The notes under the pieces are model-generated. The model searched no databases and was not told where the DNA came from. It saw nothing but the letters and a program-made list of their open reading frames with translations. 43,548 bases of DNA, taken from Oscillospiraceae bacterium. GTDB lineage: Bacteria > Bacillota > Clostridia > Oscillospirales > Ruminococcaceae. Each line of letters opens with the position of its first letter. The stretch's first letter is position 1. Below, piece after piece: positions 42,601 to 43,548 of the stretch. The stretch lies in contig JAJQBX010000014.1 in NCBI GenBank assembly GCA_021203065.1, forward strand, positions 50,150 to 93,697, in the 5' to 3' direction. Made by a program: the position numbers and the translations under genes.

Positions 42601-43424
42601 GCAGGGGAGCCATAAGTGCTCGTCCAAAAGTTCTGATCCCCGCATTTCCCGGCACTAACTGCGAGTGCGATTCGGCTAAGGCGTTTGCGGATGCCGGGGC
42701 TGAGCCGGAGATACTTGTTATCAACAATCTTTCGGCAGAGGGGATTTCAAGAAGTGTTGAAAGCTTTGCCGAAAAGCTTAAGACCGCTCAGATGGTATTC
42801 ATCCCCGGAGGGTTCTCCGGCGGCGACGAGCCGGAGGGAAGCGGAAAGTTCATAACCGCATTCTTCCGTAACGCAGAAATCAAGGACGGCGTTCACGACC
42901 TCCTTGACAACCGTGGCGGACTGATGGCTGGAATCTGCAACGGCTTCCAAGCCCTCATCAAGCTGGGACTTCTGCCGTATGGAAAGATTATCGACACTGA
43001 CAGCAGCTGCCCGACGCTTACTTTCAACGTCATCAATCGTCACCAGTCGAAGATAGTGAGAACCAGAATTGCTTCAAACAAGTCGCCTTGGCTTTCGCTC
43101 ATGAATGTCGGAGACATAGTGAATGTTCCCATCTCCCACGGCGAGGGCAGATTCCTCGCAAGCGAGGAGCTCATAAGGGAGCTTGCCCGGGACGGTCAGA
43201 TCGCTACCCAGTATGTCGACCTTGACGGCAACCCGAGTATGGACGTTAGGTACAACCCGAACGGCTCGCTCTTCGCTGTAGAGGGCATCACCTCCCCCGA
43301 CGGCAGAGTGTTCGGAAAGATGGGACACTCGGAGCGCACAGGCAAGGGGCTCTACAAGAACGTTCCCGGGAACTACGACATCAGGATGTTTGAAGCGGCA
43401 GTGAGGGCAATGCGTAATTCGTAA
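39642..43424 (+). CDS. purL: Phosphoribosylformylglycinamidine synthase (single chain) with a repeat-encoded insertion
   Basis: 1260 residues, about 20-50 more than usual for the clostridial long form. The synthetase part has TYWSDHCRHTTF near 220, ETHNHPTEIEPFGGAATC near 310, GRDGCGGATGSSK and the second half-barrel with GGKDSMSGTF. The C-terminal glutaminase has AFPGTNCECDSAKAFADAG, nucleophile Cys1099 in GICNGFQAL and His1166/Glu1168 in ISHGEGRF, so it is intact. Between them residues about 941-991 are encoded by a palindromic repeat element: Pro/Ala/Ser-rich (STAPLSGEPMSAP, TPQSPAATAPLGRG), probably a flexible linker. The last residues, MRNS, come from a different repeat word that also supplies the stop. 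It converts FGAR to FGAM using glutamine. Confidence 0.95.
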   Translation: MVYRVYSEKRKELAAEARGLLDEARTLLGISGLTDVRLINRYDAENITYDLFEYAKKTVFSEPQLDIVSDEIDTDGAYVFAVEYLPGQFDQRADSASQCIQIISQGERPLIRTAKVYCLYGELTDEDIAKIKKYVINPVEAREASLEKPETINMTYEIPTEVRTLTGFNQLDEKGLDEFVKSYGLAMDDDDIAFCQSYFRSEKRDPTLTEIRMIDTYWSDHCRHTTFLTVIDNVSFEDKLLQDAYDEYIKTREFLGRTKPICLMDIATLAVKYLRKTGKLTHLDESEEINACTVKMNIDVDRKTEPWLLLFKNETHNHPTEIEPFGGAATCIGGAIRDPLSGRAYVYGAMRVTGAADPTVPVSETIKGKLPQRKIVTTAAAGYSSYGNQIGLATGIVDEIYHPGYAAKRMEIGAVIAATPEENVRREVPQPGDIVILLGGSTGRDGCGGATGSSKSHTLTSLETCGAEVQKGNAPEERKLQRLFRNREASLMIKRCNDFGAGGVSVAIGELADGLEIDLNAVPKKYEGLDGTELAISESQERMAVVIEPENLERFLEIANSENLQACKVAEVKAEPRLVMNWNGKAIVNLSREFLNSNGAEKHIDASPAKLQDYEKTVTGDFRENYLKLAGDLNICSKRGLSERFDSTIGAGTVLMPFGGKNQLTPIQAMVQKVSVEKKHTDTCSLMAYGYNPYITEKSPYHGAYLAVIESVSKLVATGAKFDDEEVYLTFQEYFEHPNKDPKRWGKPLAALLGAFRAQLELKIGAIGGKDSMSGTFEDIDVPPTLVSFAVTTSKTDNILSPEFKSAGHKVYFLKPDYDENNLPITSSLLEVYQKVTDWARAGKIAAAYTPTSGGIAEAVFKMGIGNGIGFKFAATPDIFAYNYGAFILEATEDLDAELLGETTSDEAITYGDESIALSELLKPYEDKLEAVYACNIGDADPSVSLRSTAPLSGEPMSAPVQASKRTQIAAPAGRTPQSPAATAPLGRGAISARPKVLIPAFPGTNCECDSAKAFADAGAEPEILVINNLSAEGISRSVESFAEKLKTAQMVFIPGGFSGGDEPEGSGKFITAFFRNAEIKDGVHDLLDNRGGLMAGICNGFQALIKLGLLPYGKIIDTDSSCPTLTFNVINRHQSKIVRTRIASNKSPWLSLMNVGDIVNVPISHGEGRFLASEELIRELARDGQIATQYVDLDGNPSMDVRYNPNGSLFAVEGITSPDGRVFGKMGHSERTGKGLYKNVPGNYDIRMFEAAVRAMRNS
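42463..42615 (+). repeat. 153-bp palindromic repeat element in frame within purL
   Basis: Starts ACCCCTCAGTC, with a hairpin GCTTCGC, then GACAGCTCCCCTTTCAGGGG and AGCCTATGA, matching the left unit of copies 3 and 4. A 36-base spacer and GCCGCCCC-TGC-GGGGCGG follow, then a second left-type unit ACCCCTCAGTCGCCTGCGG through to GGCAGGGGAGCCATAA (42567-42615). Its length equals the 153-bp core of copy 3 and is exactly 51 codons with no stop in the purL frame. Confidence 0.9.
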
Positions 43425-43426
43425 TT
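43410..43426 (+). repeat. Single AT-rich repeat word at the purL stop
   Basis: ATGCGTAATTCGTAATT is the same word that builds the inverted repeat at 34421-34504. It encodes the last four purL residues and its TAA stop (43422-43424). Directly after it TTTTGAAT-TTTT-ATTCAAAA (43429-43448) forms an AT-only hairpin without a T run, a doubtful terminator. Confidence 0.7.
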
Positions 43427-43451
43427 ATTTTTGAATTTTTATTCAAAAGGG

Positions 43452-43480
43452 TTGCATATTTATGCAAGTGGTGATATAAT
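43452..43480 (+). promoter_or_regulatory. Promoter with a palindrome over its -35 box
   Basis: TTGCAT (43452-43457), a 17-base spacer and TATAAT (43475-43480). The palindrome TTGCATA-TT-TATGCAA (43452-43467) covers the -35, a classic position for a repressor or activator site. The gene it serves lies beyond the window. Confidence 0.72.
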
Positions 43481-43520
43481 GGTGCGGTGCAAAAATGTAG
43501 TACCTCATCTCTCTTAAAAC

Positions 43521-43548
43521 TTTACAAATCATTTGCTTTGTGGTATAA
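43521..43548 (+). promoter_or_regulatory. Second possible promoter cut by the window end
   Basis: TTTACA (43521-43526), a 17-base spacer and TATAA at 43544-43548, where the window stops. The last -10 base cannot be seen. Together with the promoter at 43452 it suggests a regulated gene just downstream. Confidence 0.5.

Noticed and set aside
42463-42615. purL insertion as a frameshift or assembly error
   Set aside because: The segment is exactly 153 bases, keeps the frame, has no stop, and the glutaminase domain after it is intact with all catalytic residues.

Overview
The window looks like a chromosome segment of an anaerobic, fermentative Firmicute of the class Clostridia, probably an Oscillospiraceae/Ruminococcaceae-type gut bacterium. 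This is inferred from the moderate GC content, strong AGGAGG-type ribosome binding sites, short gaps and ATGA/TGATG overlaps, class 1B PyrD with PyrK, the long one-chain PurL, a 2-hydroxyacyl-CoA dehydratase activase-like iron-sulfur protein and many other Fe-S proteins. No rRNA, tRNA, CRISPR array, integrase or complete insertion sequence was seen.

Layout. (1) 1-402: the tail of an unknown gene, a decayed ATPase fragment and a possible promoter. (2) 403-7703 (+): an uronate-oligosaccharide operon (GH88 unsaturated glucuronyl hydrolase, DUF2264 protein, KduI, KduD-like dehydrogenase, CoA-disulfide reductase with a rhodanese domain, MetE-like methyltransferase). (3) 7741-9557 (+): RhuM-Fic protein, then a Phd/YefM-RelE toxin-antitoxin pair. 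(4) 17869-9624 (-): an eight-gene run plsC-like, pgi, NitT/TauT-type permease, ATPase and binding protein, nagB, nagA, and a DUF362 ferredoxin protein. (5) 18126-19079 (+): Rpn/PD-(D/E)XK protein. (6) 19314-23618 (+): a 1434-residue double-ASKHA activase protein. (7) 23802-26670 (+): secreted transglutaminase-like protein, a 56-residue peptide and a Thr-rich lipoprotein. (8) 26739-43424 (+): pyrC-K-D-F-E-B followed by purE-F-like-M-N, PurO-type cyclohydrolase, stand-alone AICAR transformylase, purD and purL. (9) 43425-43548: promoters for a gene outside the window.

How the genes work together. The first operon should remove 4,5-unsaturated uronic acid from lyase products and pass it through KduI and KduD toward 2-keto-3-deoxygluconate. 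The minus-strand operon deacetylates and deaminates GlcNAc-6-P to fructose-6-P and interconverts it with glucose-6-P, next to an importer whose substrate is not obvious. The last 17 kb encodes all of UMP synthesis after carbamoyl phosphate and most of IMP synthesis; purC, purB, purK and carAB are not here.

Most notable features. A family of GC-rich palindromic elements sits between the nucleotide genes, and one 153-bp copy (exactly 51 codons) lies in frame inside purL. The PurF-like protein lacks the N-terminal catalytic Cys and other glutaminase residues. PyrB carries a C-terminal zinc module with the exact Cys spacing of the regulatory chain PyrI. IMP is made by a PurO-type cyclohydrolase plus a separate AICAR transformylase instead of bifunctional PurH. 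No clearly new defence or mobile system was found; the palindromic element family and its purL insertion are the best candidates for something under-described.
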